Source: an uncultured Clostridia bacterium
GTDB lineage: Bacteria; Bacillota; Peptococcia; Peptococcales; Peptococcaceae
NCBI GenBank assembly: GCA_944391625.1
Contig: CALXUG010000003.1
Coordinates: 62,001 to 126,000, forward strand
Length of the DNA stretch: 64,000 nt
Direction: 5' to 3'
The position numbers and the translations under genes were made by a program. Shown piece by piece: positions 54,081 to 63,292 of the stretch; positions within the stretch are counted from its first letter, which is position 1, and every line of letters starts with the position of its first letter. The notes below the pieces were generated by a model that was given only the letters and a program-made list of their open reading frames with translations, made no database searches and was not told the DNA's origin.

Positions 54081-55033
54081 TATATATTGTCCGAAACAAA
54101 CAGCCCCATTTTCTTACCATACAATAAAAAATCTTTTAACTCTTGCTGATTAAAACTATCTTTGTTTTGAATATATAATCTTTGATAATTTTTTTGCAGT
54201 TCATCCCTAGGCAGTTTATAAATTTGTAGCAACAATTCAAAATATTTATCATCTATCGTTTGCTGCAATAAATTTTCAAATACATACTTTTTTTCTTGGA
54301 TAACTGTAAAATCAATGGCATCAAAATATAGCTCTTTTGTCAAAATAGGAGATACCATTTTCCCCTGTTCCAAAAATATTTGCCGTTCCTGCCAGGCTGT
54401 ATAATACTGCGAATAAATTTTATATTCACGGTTTTGTCCATCCAAATCCATATAACCAAATCCTGCATAGATATGTTTCTCCCCATCTTGCAAGATATAC
54501 TCATGTTCTAACTGTTTTTTTATCCGTTTTGTATGCTGAAGCAGTTTTTGCCCATGCTCAATTGTCAACACCTTCATGTACATCGCCATAGATAAAGTAG
54601 CTTCAAACAAATTGATTAAATTTTCATCATAACAATCTTCTATTTGCTTCCACCAATACTGCAACATAGCTGCCGCAGTATTTTGTACTGCGATCTGCTT
54701 TAATTGTACTATAGTATCAAAATAGCTATCACTATATAGATGCCTGATTGTATTTAATACCTCTAATTGATACCGCCGTTTTATGGTCTGCTTCATCCCC
54801 CCAGAGATCTTACCCCAATAACTTTTCTTCATTCCAGATGTACAATAGATATCCTGTTGCTCACATTGTAATACAAAATCAAAAAACTTCTTTTCCTTTC
54901 CCGTCACAAAATATCCAATAGAGCTTCCTGTTAAATAACTACAGGCAAAAAACTGAAACTCTTCCTCTACGGCTCCTGCATTTTTCAATTTTGTATATAA
55001 CAATCCTGTAGCACTGTCGCGTCCGGCATACAT
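54080..55033 (-). CDS. Uncharacterised helical protein
   Basis: A 317-residue cytoplasmic protein rich in Gln, Tyr and Leu, predicted mostly helical, with no signal peptide or membrane segment. It opens MYAGRDSATGLLYTKLKNAG and contains an apparent conserved-looking stretch GFGYMDLDGQNREYKIYSQY. I do not recognise a family. It begins three bases after the ATPase gene, so it is probably the partner or target of that ATPase. Confidence 0.75.
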   Translation of the reverse strand: MYAGRDSATGLLYTKLKNAGAVEEEFQFFACSYLTGSSIGYFVTGKEKKFFDFVLQCEQQDIYCTSGMKKSYWGKISGGMKQTIKRRYQLEVLNTIRHLYSDSYFDTIVQLKQIAVQNTAAAMLQYWWKQIEDCYDENLINLFEATLSMAMYMKVLTIEHGQKLLQHTKRIKKQLEHEYILQDGEKHIYAGFGYMDLDGQNREYKIYSQYYTAWQERQIFLEQGKMVSPILTKELYFDAIDFTVIQEKKYVFENLLQQTIDDKYFELLLQIYKLPRDELQKNYQRLYIQNKDSFNQQELKDFLLYGKKMGLFVSDNI

Positions 55034-55036
55034 ACG

Positions 55037-55825
55037 CTACACCCTCTCTTCCTGTAACCGAATATGAAAATAATCTTTCTCCTGTAGTACCTCTACTGTT
55101 TGTGAAAAAAATTCAGATAATACCTGAGAACAAAAAACATCTCGCATTGCACCTTGCTGAAAAATTTTACCATGTTTTAATAACAAACAGTGGGTAAATA
55201 TCGGTGGGATTTCCTCTGGGTAATGGGTCACATAAACAAATGTGACTTGCCGCTGATTGGCCATACGCATCAAAATACGTTTCAACTGCATCCTTGCCAG
55301 AAAATCCAATCCTGAATTGGGTTCATCCAACAAAAAAATTTCCGGTTCGGCAAAAAAAGCTCTCGCCAGCAACACATTCTGTTGTTCCCCTTTACTCAAC
55401 ATCTTATAAGGCAAATCCTTTTTCTGTGCTAAGCGAAACACCTGCAATAATTGTTTGGCTCGCAAAATATCCTGATTATCTATATATTCTGAAAGACCTA
55501 GTGTTCCTGTTTTCCCTGAAAGCACAATGGATAATACAGACTCTTTCTGCAATATTTTATTAAAAAATGATGTACTCACCCAGCCAATTTTTTTTCGATA
55601 TTCCAACAAATTTGCAGCATCATAGGGGCTATCAAACAAAGAGAGATTTCCAGCAGTATAGTTTCGATACCCCACAATGGCACTTAACAACGTCGTTTTA
55701 CCACTACCATTTTCTCCAAAAACCAACCACTGTTCGCCTTGCTTTACCTGCCAGGTTATATTTTGCAATAAATAATGCTTACCAATCTTACAAGACACTT
55801 GCTGCATTTTTATTAAATGATTCAT
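55037..55825 (-). CDS. ABC-type ATPase without membrane partner
   Basis: A 262-residue ATPase with Walker A GENGSGKTT, Walker B IFLLDEPNSGLD and H-loop VTHYPEEIP. The signature is a divergent LSKGEQQNVLLARAF. It most resembles soluble ABC proteins such as the ModF/YlmA group. No permease gene is adjacent; instead it lies between a zinc-ribbon protein and an unknown helical protein. I chose the ATG giving MNHLIKMQ, which has AGGTGA nine bases ahead; a GTG and an ATG slightly upstream are alternatives. A non-transport role is likely. Confidence 0.82.
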   Translation of the reverse strand: MNHLIKMQQVSCKIGKHYLLQNITWQVKQGEQWLVFGENGSGKTTLLSAIVGYRNYTAGNLSLFDSPYDAANLLEYRKKIGWVSTSFFNKILQKESVLSIVLSGKTGTLGLSEYIDNQDILRAKQLLQVFRLAQKKDLPYKMLSKGEQQNVLLARAFFAEPEIFLLDEPNSGLDFLARMQLKRILMRMANQRQVTFVYVTHYPEEIPPIFTHCLLLKHGKIFQQGAMRDVFCSQVLSEFFSQTVEVLQEKDYFHIRLQEERV

Positions 55826-55830
55826 ATCCA

Positions 55831-56250
55831 TCACTCACCTATTAATAACTGTAAATCCTCTTTTTTTACATTGAGCCACTCATGCAATAACTGTTCCAGA
55901 GTTTTTACCGGGTATATAAAACCTGTTTCACTTAAATAACCTAAGGTAACAAACCCCCAAGAAATGATCTCTACTACTTTTGCAATGGTCATTTGCCGTT
56001 GTTGCGGTATATTTTCAATATCTGAATAACATTGAAATTCCATTTCGTCCACAAAATATTCCGCTGCCGCATAAATTTCTTTCTCCACACCAAACTCAAG
56101 TTTTTCGCAAATAGGGCAATATAACTCTGCTCTGGCATTATCATCTTCACTAAATACAAGCCGTTGTAATTCCAAATCGCTGCCGCAGTATTTACAACAG
56201 CAGTGAAATTTTCTTGATTTCAATACTTCCGTCCTGTTTTTTTGCTCCAT
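55831..56250 (-). CDS. Zinc-ribbon protein of unknown function
   Basis: A 139-residue protein with an N-terminal metal-binding region (FHCCCKYCGSDLEL, then AELYCPICEKLE) that forms a C-x-x-C...C-x-x-C ribbon, and a C-terminal helical domain that resembles no family I know. It is the first gene of the three-gene unit: its stop overlaps the region of the ATPase start. Similar small ribbon proteins occur next to nucleic-acid or ribosome-associated ATPases, but the role is open. Confidence 0.75.
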   Translation of the reverse strand: MEQKNRTEVLKSRKFHCCCKYCGSDLELQRLVFSEDDNARAELYCPICEKLEFGVEKEIYAAAEYFVDEMEFQCYSDIENIPQQRQMTIAKVVEIISWGFVTLGYLSETGFIYPVKTLEQLLHEWLNVKKEDLQLLIGE

Positions 56251-56280
56251 ATAAAATATCCCCCTCTTTTATGTAAAAAG

Positions 56281-56306
56281 TCAGGAGCAGAATCGCTCTG
56301 CCCCTG
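56281..56306 (-). terminator. Terminator of the permease gene
   Basis: TCAGGAGCAGA pairs with TCTGCCCCTGA (one mismatch) and is followed by a T-run on the minus strand. Confidence 0.75.
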
Positions 56307-56366
56307 AAAATTTTTCAAATTAAAAATTATTTATCAAAATATATCTACAATTAAAATACAGCCTCT

Positions 56367-57809
56367 TTAAAACGTCAAATTTAACAACGGCATCATGATT
56401 ATCAAAACCGCACAATTGACTATATAAAACATCCACCCATAAATATACGAATGTTTTACTGGTACCCCATCTTTACCAAAAATTAAAGCTGCCATCATGG
56501 AACCAGCAGGTGTTGCATATGCACAACACAAGGTCAGATAAATCATGAAGAAGAAGGTGGTTGGATTCCCACCCATATTCATAATAAATGGAGCAAAAAT
56601 CGGAATAAACAGAGCACCCATCACTACATTATGCATAAATTGTGTCAATAAACCAACTACAATTACTATGAGTATTAACAAAACAGTTACACTCATATCA
56701 GAAAATAATGTATTGCAAAACATGTTGATAGATGCCATAATTCCTGTATCCGCTGATTCCATTGCAGTTGCCACTGGAATCGTCACCATGAATAACAACA
56801 GAGTATTCCAAATGACACCATTCTTAAAACACGCTCCCATATCACATACAGCCTTATTGTTTTCATCTTTCCACACACAAAATACAACCATATACAAAAT
56901 TGAGAACCCTGCCACTCCCCATGTCGCAAACATAGTCCAAATAGCTCCTTTAAATATAGAAGGTAAGAGTAATCCCAAAAAATAAAGGACTAACAAAATT
57001 AACCCAACCTTCTGCACAGAAGTCATTTTTTTACTTGCATACTCCTTACGCATTTCTTCACTTAAATTAAAGTTGCTTACATCCACCTTCAAGAAAACTT
57101 TACTAATAATAATCATTACGCCAAATGTAAGCAAACTGTAAACGATAGCATTCAGCAAGAAAGATACCGTTGGAATTGATAACCCCGTAGCCGCTGTATA
57201 AAATCCTCCATAAAGAATAACACCACCATAAAACGGAACCACTGATCCCCCTGTCATTCCTGAAAACAACACCATCGCATATAACATACTCAAAAGTACA
57301 TTCCCATTTTTAATGCCATTTACTTCAGCAATTGCTGCAATTACTGACCAAATTAAGAAAATTGCTGCAAAACCACCGCCTAATAAACTCATAACAAAAA
57401 CACCAGCAATAAGCGCAATACATAATAACCATGGTCGCCCTACAAAAACTTTTCGTCCCATTAAATAATATGCAATAGCTTCACTAACACCGATTCTATG
57501 CAAGCATTCCGCAAATGCAAAGCATATTAAAATAATTATTGTTGTTGGATTAGTAAATGCTTCAACAAATGCTGCAATAAGATTAGTATAGCCCGTTAAT
57601 GCTAAAGTAAAAAATCCCAAAACACTAGTCCATAACAAATCAATAAAACACCAACCATATACAAGTCCCAAAAATACACCCAGTACTTTCATACCCATAG
57701 GTGTTATCTCTGCAAATGGTGGTAAATACCCAAAAAACAGCATAAGAACAAGCATAACTGCAACATGAATATAACTAATTATTTGTTTTTTACCAACTGC
57801 CGTACCCAT
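56367..57809 (-). CDS. SLC13/DASS-like anion permease
   Basis: A 480-residue membrane protein with about twelve helices. The two related halves of an ion-transporter/DASS fold are visible, with the helix hairpin signature LTQFMHNVVMGALFIPIF and a second conserved segment CCAYATPAGSMMAALIFG near the C-terminus. Relatives move carboxylates or other small anions with sodium. The ATG at 57809 follows GGAGG. It lies beside an AlkP-superfamily gene, and a second permease of the same family is at the right edge of the window. The substrate is unknown. Confidence 0.87.
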   Translation of the reverse strand: MGTAVGKKQIISYIHVAVMLVLMLFFGYLPPFAEITPMGMKVLGVFLGLVYGWCFIDLLWTSVLGFFTLALTGYTNLIAAFVEAFTNPTTIIILICFAFAECLHRIGVSEAIAYYLMGRKVFVGRPWLLCIALIAGVFVMSLLGGGFAAIFLIWSVIAAIAEVNGIKNGNVLLSMLYAMVLFSGMTGGSVVPFYGGVILYGGFYTAATGLSIPTVSFLLNAIVYSLLTFGVMIIISKVFLKVDVSNFNLSEEMRKEYASKKMTSVQKVGLILLVLYFLGLLLPSIFKGAIWTMFATWGVAGFSILYMVVFCVWKDENNKAVCDMGACFKNGVIWNTLLLFMVTIPVATAMESADTGIMASINMFCNTLFSDMSVTVLLILIVIVVGLLTQFMHNVVMGALFIPIFAPFIMNMGGNPTTFFFMIYLTLCCAYATPAGSMMAALIFGKDGVPVKHSYIYGWMFYIVNCAVLIIMMPLLNLTF

Positions 57810-57933
57810 AGTACACCCTCCATTCTTAACATTCATTCTCAATTATTACTAAAATATTTCTAAACAATCAGATTTTTCATTATCATTAAGTTACACATTT
57901 TTCAACCACTTATGATATACCACAAATGAAAAC

Positions 57934-57977
57934 TCAGGTGAGTAAACAATATATATTTTATTTTTTTACTCACCTGA
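57934..57977 (-). terminator. Terminator of the first AlkP gene
   Basis: TCAGGTGAGTAAA pairs perfectly with TTTACTCACCTGA, followed by an AT-rich run. It separates the AlkP gene from the permease downstream. Confidence 0.85.
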
Positions 57978-58004
57978 TAACGAACCCATCAACTACTTAT
58001 AATT

Positions 58005-60029
58005 TTAATCCACTAAAATCTGATGCACCACTGCACCATCTGCCTGTTCTGGCACACGTACACCCATAATGGCGGCTACCGTTGGTGCAATATCTACTTC
58101 ACGAATCTGTCGCTGCATTTCATAACCAGCTTTTACACCTTTTCCTGCTGCTACAAAAATTGGTGATACTGATGTGCCAAAATATCCTTCTGTAGTTGAC
58201 AATGCATCACCATGCAAACGGTTAAAGCCTTCTTCTAAGAAATAAATAATATCACCGCATTTTGGACCGCTCATACCCAATAGCACTGCATCTTTATTGC
58301 GCATTGCAATATTAACAACACGTTTTCCATTTAAGCGATAATTATATAAATCATCAATAATTTGACGTTCCAGTTCATATTTATCGGCAGGATCGACAAT
58401 CCCATTATCATTTCTGCCTTTCAAATTGATATAAATATGATTACCGCGCGGTGCTACCGCTCTTGTTTTGGACCAATCTACAATATGTAGTTCTTGTCCA
58501 TTTTTTCCTTTTTTCAAAACAGTGTATCCAAGTTCCTTTAAAACTCCAACATTCATAACAAAACCTTCACCCAGCATAGGTAATTCATCTTCTTCACTAC
58601 ACAACAAACCATGATCGCTGGTTAAAATCAAAGTCCAACCTTTATCCATCAACGGCATTAAACGACCTACATAATCGTCGGCTTGTAAATAAATTTCCTC
58701 CATAAACCCTTGATAAATTTTTTCATCCTGATTACCATAACGATTTCTTGTTTTTCCCCATCTCCAACACGCATGCCCAATATGATCACAACTGTGTAAA
58801 TGGGTGAATACTGCATCATAATCATTCTGCTCTATTAAACCTAACAACGCTGTCGCCTGCCACTTTTCCATATAATCCCAAGATGGCAAACTTCTGCGGC
58901 TCATCATCTCTGGATAACCACCACCGCTATTATTAGCCACTGGACAATAGCCTGCAATATCTACAGCTTTCTGATATAAAGATTTTGGATGCCAAGTCGC
59001 CTCTTTTACATTTGTGGTAATGTCTAAACATTGACCCATATCAATGCGAACACTCGGTATTTCCTGCTCAATTTTTAAAATACTAACAGAACGGGTTCCT
59101 CTCACCTTCTGTCCTTCTTCATTAACAAGTTCGATAACTTGTACAGGTAAATATTCACCTTCTGATAATGCTGACCAAGGCTCTAAATCCTTTTTGCTCA
59201 TATAAATCTCAACCCTATCATATACTCCAGTTTCATTTTTCAACAATAAAGAAGGGAGCTGCTTCATGCCATTAGAAACAATTACCGGAAATTCCAATGC
59301 ACCTTCTGGTATCTCATGCATCCAACCCGCTGGTTCATGTAACGGCACCTCAAAACGGGCTAAATTAGTATCGAACTCACCTGCTTCTTCACCTTCCATA
59401 TGATCTAATAGCGGCCAAGCGTCGCCTCCATTTGCAGCAAAAGTAGCGGAACACCCACCTGAAACATCTTCAAATTCTTCAATAGCACCTTCAATAATGC
59501 AACCTGCCCCCCCATGATTTTCTCCTACTATCTGTGCAATAACCTTATTATTAGATACAGATGCCGTTGTAATCGTCTCTTGATCCAAATCACAACCAGC
59601 CATATTTGGTCCCATTGGGCACATACCACCAACCACATGCAAATTTTCACTTGAATGGCTTGGCGGCCAGCTAGCACCGGGCCATGTCCATACCAATACT
59701 TTTTTACCTGCTTCTACAATGCAGTTCCAAACCTGCTCTGCTTGGCATTCACCAGAATCAAATGCATATACTAATCTACCAATATCGGTTGGATGTTGAT
59801 TCCAGTAACAGGTGATTCCATGAGTAGACGGGTAAGATCCTGTGGCCAAAGTTGTCCACATTGGCGGTGTGATGGTAGGCATTGCACCCAGTAATACTAA
59901 GTCTTTCCGTGCTGAACCCTGTTCAATCAATTTTTTAATATTTGGTAATTTTCCTTCATCCACCATTCTTCTAGTCATTTTGGGATCCATACCGTCAATC
60001 CCAATGACAAATACTTTATTATCACTCAT
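58005..60029 (-). CDS. AlkP-superfamily hydrolase, copy 1
   Basis: A 674-residue cytoplasmic protein of the alkaline-phosphatase/phosphodiesterase superfamily. Metal and catalytic residues are visible: D12 in GIDGMDPKMTR, the probable nucleophile T54 in PTITPPMWTT, a D and H in HSCDHIGHACW, DHG in ILTSDHGLL, H in NRLHGDALS, and the C-terminal REVDIAPTVAAIMGV. A ~200-residue insert between the nucleophile and the DHIGH motif is specific to this subgroup. There is no signal peptide. It forms a pair with the permease 200 bases downstream. The substrate (phosphate, phosphonate or sulfate ester) cannot be named. Confidence 0.85.
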   Translation of the reverse strand: MSDNKVFVIGIDGMDPKMTRRMVDEGKLPNIKKLIEQGSARKDLVLLGAMPTITPPMWTTLATGSYPSTHGITCYWNQHPTDIGRLVYAFDSGECQAEQVWNCIVEAGKKVLVWTWPGASWPPSHSSENLHVVGGMCPMGPNMAGCDLDQETITTASVSNNKVIAQIVGENHGGAGCIIEGAIEEFEDVSGGCSATFAANGGDAWPLLDHMEGEEAGEFDTNLARFEVPLHEPAGWMHEIPEGALEFPVIVSNGMKQLPSLLLKNETGVYDRVEIYMSKKDLEPWSALSEGEYLPVQVIELVNEEGQKVRGTRSVSILKIEQEIPSVRIDMGQCLDITTNVKEATWHPKSLYQKAVDIAGYCPVANNSGGGYPEMMSRRSLPSWDYMEKWQATALLGLIEQNDYDAVFTHLHSCDHIGHACWRWGKTRNRYGNQDEKIYQGFMEEIYLQADDYVGRLMPLMDKGWTLILTSDHGLLCSEEDELPMLGEGFVMNVGVLKELGYTVLKKGKNGQELHIVDWSKTRAVAPRGNHIYINLKGRNDNGIVDPADKYELERQIIDDLYNYRLNGKRVVNIAMRNKDAVLLGMSGPKCGDIIYFLEEGFNRLHGDALSTTEGYFGTSVSPIFVAAGKGVKAGYEMQRQIREVDIAPTVAAIMGVRVPEQADGAVVHQILVD

Positions 60030-60137
60030 CGTTATTTCCTCCTAATCCATAAATCATCACACTTTGCAACGGCCGTTACATCTATCTTCCATATGCTTAT
60101 TGTAACTATAAATTTTTCTTTTTAGAAGGGCAGGTAT

Positions 60138-60184
60138 TTTCCCCTTTTTACCGGTAATTTCAAATTACCACTAAAAAGGGGAAA
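60138..60184. terminator. Nested hairpin upstream of AlkP copy 1
   Basis: TTTCCCCTTTTT pairs with AAAAAGGGGAAA and encloses a second stem GGTAATTT/AAATTACC. It probably stops transcripts arriving from the 60600-62633 gene. Confidence 0.7.
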
Positions 60185-60215
60185 TCGGCATTAGCCAACT
60201 TCGACTGATTATAAG

Positions 60216-60288
60216 AAGAAACAGCAAGAACCCGTAGAAATGCGTGCCTTTCGGCATCGTCATATTCCACGGGTTCTTGCTGTTTCTT
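60216..60288. repeat. Long inverted repeat, 20-base arms
   Basis: AAGAAACAGCAAGAACCCGT is repeated perfectly inverted at 60269-60288 with a 33-base spacer. It abuts the transposase remnant and may be an element end or its terminator. Confidence 0.75.
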
Positions 60289-60293
60289 AAGTA

Positions 60294-60550
60294 CTAATAT
60301 TTTAGGGCGCAAAAAATAAAGGTATCCTCATCTATGATTGGCACTTTATAGGCACGGGGCTTCCGTTGTTCATACTCCTGCAGTTTAATATAACTTTCTA
60401 TGTGATGTTCTTTTAAGAACATCAGTTTTTCTCGCTGCAATAACCACTGTCTACAGTGGCTTCTTTTAGCACTTCCCCAAACGCTTTGATATGTTTCTTT
60501 ACAACCGGAATCAGAGTATTATAATCTGTTCTGTCATTACTTATATAACC
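60294..60550 (-). pseudogene. Transposase remnant (IS1182/IS5-like DDE type)
   Basis: The minus strand keeps VDSGYCSEKN and, after a one-base frameshift, LMFLKEHHIESYIKLQEYEQ and a basic stretch, as in the C-terminal part of the catalytic region of IS1182-like transposases (DDE family). Only about 85 codons are left and the frame is broken, so it is dead. It lies exactly between the two AlkP genes and suggests the duplication or arrangement was shaped by an insertion sequence. Confidence 0.8.
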
Positions 60551-60599
60551 GTTTCCCATTCTCCTTTATCGACTTTACCCTATTATTGATATTAAGCTA

Positions 60600-62633
60600 T
60601 TAAAATTCTTCCGCAAAAATCTGATAAGCTGGCGCACCTTCACACTGCGCAGGCATTCTTACCCCACCTAACGCGGCCATCGTCGGGGCAACGTCTACCT
60701 CACGAATTACACGATCAGTGTAAAATCCTTGTTTAATACCTTTCCCTGCTGCAATAAAAATAGGAGAAACAGATGTGTCTGCATGGCCTTTCAAAGTAGA
60801 AAGCGCATCACCATGCACTCGGTTAAATCCTTCTTCTAGAAAATAAATAATATCACCAGAATCCAATCCATTCATTCCTAACAATGCAGCTTCCTGATTA
60901 CGAATTGCCAAGCCAATAATTCGTTTACCATCCACATTTCTATAGGCATATAAATCATCTATAATCTGTCGTTCCAATTCATATTTATCCTCTAGATCTA
61001 CAATCCCATATTCATATTTCCCTTTTAAGTTAATATAAATATGATTTCCCCGACTTGCCACTGCACGAGTTTTACTGTAATCAATTTCGCGTATTTCTTC
61101 ACCTTTTTCATTTCGTTTCATCACTGTATAACCTAACTCACGCATAATCGTCGTATTAATAACAAATCCATCACCAAGTCCAGGAGGTACGCCAGGTTCT
61201 TCTTTACACAACAGACCATGGTCCGAAGTGATAATTACGGTCCAGCCTTCATCTAATAAATGTAAAAAATCTCCTAAATATCTATCCGTATCAACGTACA
61301 ACTGCTGGAACAGCTTTTCATAGACTTCTTCCTGTTCTTCATTTCCAAAACCATTCCGATATTCGTATAAAGAGTGAGCAAAATTATCAATATTATGGTA
61401 ATGACTGTACACAACTTCATAGCCTTCCTGCTCAATTAAATAGTTCATGGCTTTTGCCTGCCAGTCCCCATACTCTCTCCAGGTTCGATTCATAAACTCA
61501 TCCCACAAATGAGGGGATCCTCCTAAGTTATTTTGCAGTTCAAAACTTGGCACATAACCTACATGCTCAACAACATCTTTATATAAATGTTTTGGCCAGA
61601 ATAAATCATCACAATCTTTTTTCAAGGCGTTTCCCAGCCATAGTGTAAAACCAGAACCATTGGGAGCACAGTCAATTAAAATAACACCACGAGTAACTGC
61701 CTGTTTTTCATCATTTTTATCTAATAATTCATCTTCCATATAAACAACATACTCACCATTTTTAATTCTTATCAATGGTTGCTCTACTTTTTTAGAGGTA
61801 TAAATTTCCACTGTGTTATATGCACCAGTTTCATCTTTCTTTAACAACCCGACACGACGAACTTTACCTTCACAAAGCATTAATGAAAATTCTTTTGCAT
61901 CAGCAGGGGCATTTGCCCAGCCATGTGCGGTTTTCAAGGGTTCTTCTGTTGTAAATGGTGCTTCTTTCCCAAAATTCTGGTTTTCCCCTTCAAATGGATT
62001 CATTGAAATTGGCTGCGGTTCTGGCATAGATAAGCTAGCCATACAATCTGCTGCATCATTTTTTTCAACTTCCAAGCCTTCCACAATACATCCTGCACCA
62101 TTCATTTTAACGCCTTCAAATGTGTGCTCTTCCTCCTTTTGGATTTTTTCTGCAACTACAAAAATCTGTGCTCGATCCATTGTGCCAATCGTATAGTTTA
62201 CCCCACTAGGCTGCGTTCCTTCTACAACATGCAGATTTGCATTGTCACTGGTTGGAGGCCAAGAGCAACCGGGCCAATGCCATACCAAAGTTTTCTTCCC
62301 TGCTTCTGCAAACACATTCCATAATGGTTCCGCTTTACATTTTCTTGAATCATTTGCATATACAAAAGTATCAATTTTAGTTGGGTGCTGACTCCAGAAG
62401 CAAGTAATCCCATGCGTTGCTGGATTAGCCCCAGTAGATAATGTTGTCCACATTGGAGGGGTGATTGTTGGCACGCCGCCCAACATAACTAAGTCCTGGC
62501 GTGCAGCACCTCTATCCAGATATTTCTGAACATTCGGCATTAACCCCATATCCACATACTTCCGTGTTAAGCGTGGGTCCATACCATCAACACCTAACAC
62601 AATAATTTTTTCTGTCATTGCTGTTCTTGCCAT
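60600..62633 (-). CDS. AlkP-superfamily hydrolase, copy 2
   Basis: A 677-residue paralogue of the gene at 58005-60029 with the same motif order: GVDGMDPRLTR, PTITPPMWTTL (nucleophile Thr), HYHNIDNFAHSLY in place of DHIGH, TSDHGLL, NRVHGDALS and REVDVAPTMAALGGV. The two copies diverge most in the middle insert, which probably shapes the substrate pocket, so the substrates may differ. The start MARTAMTEKIIVLGVDG at 62633 follows AGGAGG. It probably works with the permease beginning right of 63.3 kb. Confidence 0.86.
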   Translation of the reverse strand: MARTAMTEKIIVLGVDGMDPRLTRKYVDMGLMPNVQKYLDRGAARQDLVMLGGVPTITPPMWTTLSTGANPATHGITCFWSQHPTKIDTFVYANDSRKCKAEPLWNVFAEAGKKTLVWHWPGCSWPPTSDNANLHVVEGTQPSGVNYTIGTMDRAQIFVVAEKIQKEEEHTFEGVKMNGAGCIVEGLEVEKNDAADCMASLSMPEPQPISMNPFEGENQNFGKEAPFTTEEPLKTAHGWANAPADAKEFSLMLCEGKVRRVGLLKKDETGAYNTVEIYTSKKVEQPLIRIKNGEYVVYMEDELLDKNDEKQAVTRGVILIDCAPNGSGFTLWLGNALKKDCDDLFWPKHLYKDVVEHVGYVPSFELQNNLGGSPHLWDEFMNRTWREYGDWQAKAMNYLIEQEGYEVVYSHYHNIDNFAHSLYEYRNGFGNEEQEEVYEKLFQQLYVDTDRYLGDFLHLLDEGWTVIITSDHGLLCKEEPGVPPGLGDGFVINTTIMRELGYTVMKRNEKGEEIREIDYSKTRAVASRGNHIYINLKGKYEYGIVDLEDKYELERQIIDDLYAYRNVDGKRIIGLAIRNQEAALLGMNGLDSGDIIYFLEEGFNRVHGDALSTLKGHADTSVSPIFIAAGKGIKQGFYTDRVIREVDVAPTMAALGGVRMPAQCEGAPAYQIFAEEF

Positions 62634-62949
62634 AATAAAACCTCCTAGTATAATACAGAGACAAAACACTGTTCAAACGAACCGCTTGATCATCTTTATC
62701 TTCGGTAAATACGTTAATCGTCTCAATACCTGCGTCCTGCAATTTTACTGCTGTATCACCGCTTGCATTTGCCATACCGTCAATAAATTCTCATAAACCA
62801 TTACCGCCAAGCCCCTCTTTTTCCTCATAATTACTATCATGCTTGATTACACAAGGAGTACTAGCTTCTCCTAAAGTATCTATCCTTATCAAAGTTTGCT
62901 ACAGCTATATCTACGCTAGCGCCAATAACAAGTTCACTATCGCATTACC

Positions 62950-63264
62950 AAGAGCAGTACCAAGAGCAGTACCATCAATAACAATCAGGTTCTCGCTATC
63001 GCTGATTGGAGGCTAAGCACTTCCCGGCCAATGAAATACTGCTGTTTTAAAACCTGCTTCTACTAAGCAATTCCAAACTGGTTCAGTCTTGCAAACACGA
63101 GAGTCGATATTGTAATCCCATTGTGTAATCAATCCCAGAATACAGCGACTAAATTGTGTAATACTATGGGTAGATGGATAGGTACCAATTGCTAAGGTAA
63201 TCCATTGTGGTGGTGTAACGGTAGGTTGCACACCAAGATAATAGCCATTACATATTGGCTGCAT
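62950..63264 (-). pseudogene. Decayed third AlkP-superfamily copy
   Basis: The minus strand keeps YLGVQPTVTPPQWITLAIGT, then VWNCLVEAG and FHWPGSA followed by an in-frame stop where the intact copies have a Trp or Ser, and then PPISDSENLIVIDGT, which matches WPPTSDNANLHVVEGT of copy 2. The first metal-binding motif and everything past about residue 130 are missing. A further scrambled stretch (62640-62950) has many stops. The gene is inactive. Confidence 0.82.
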
Positions 63265-63292
63265 TATTTATTATAGTTATAAATGTTTACTA

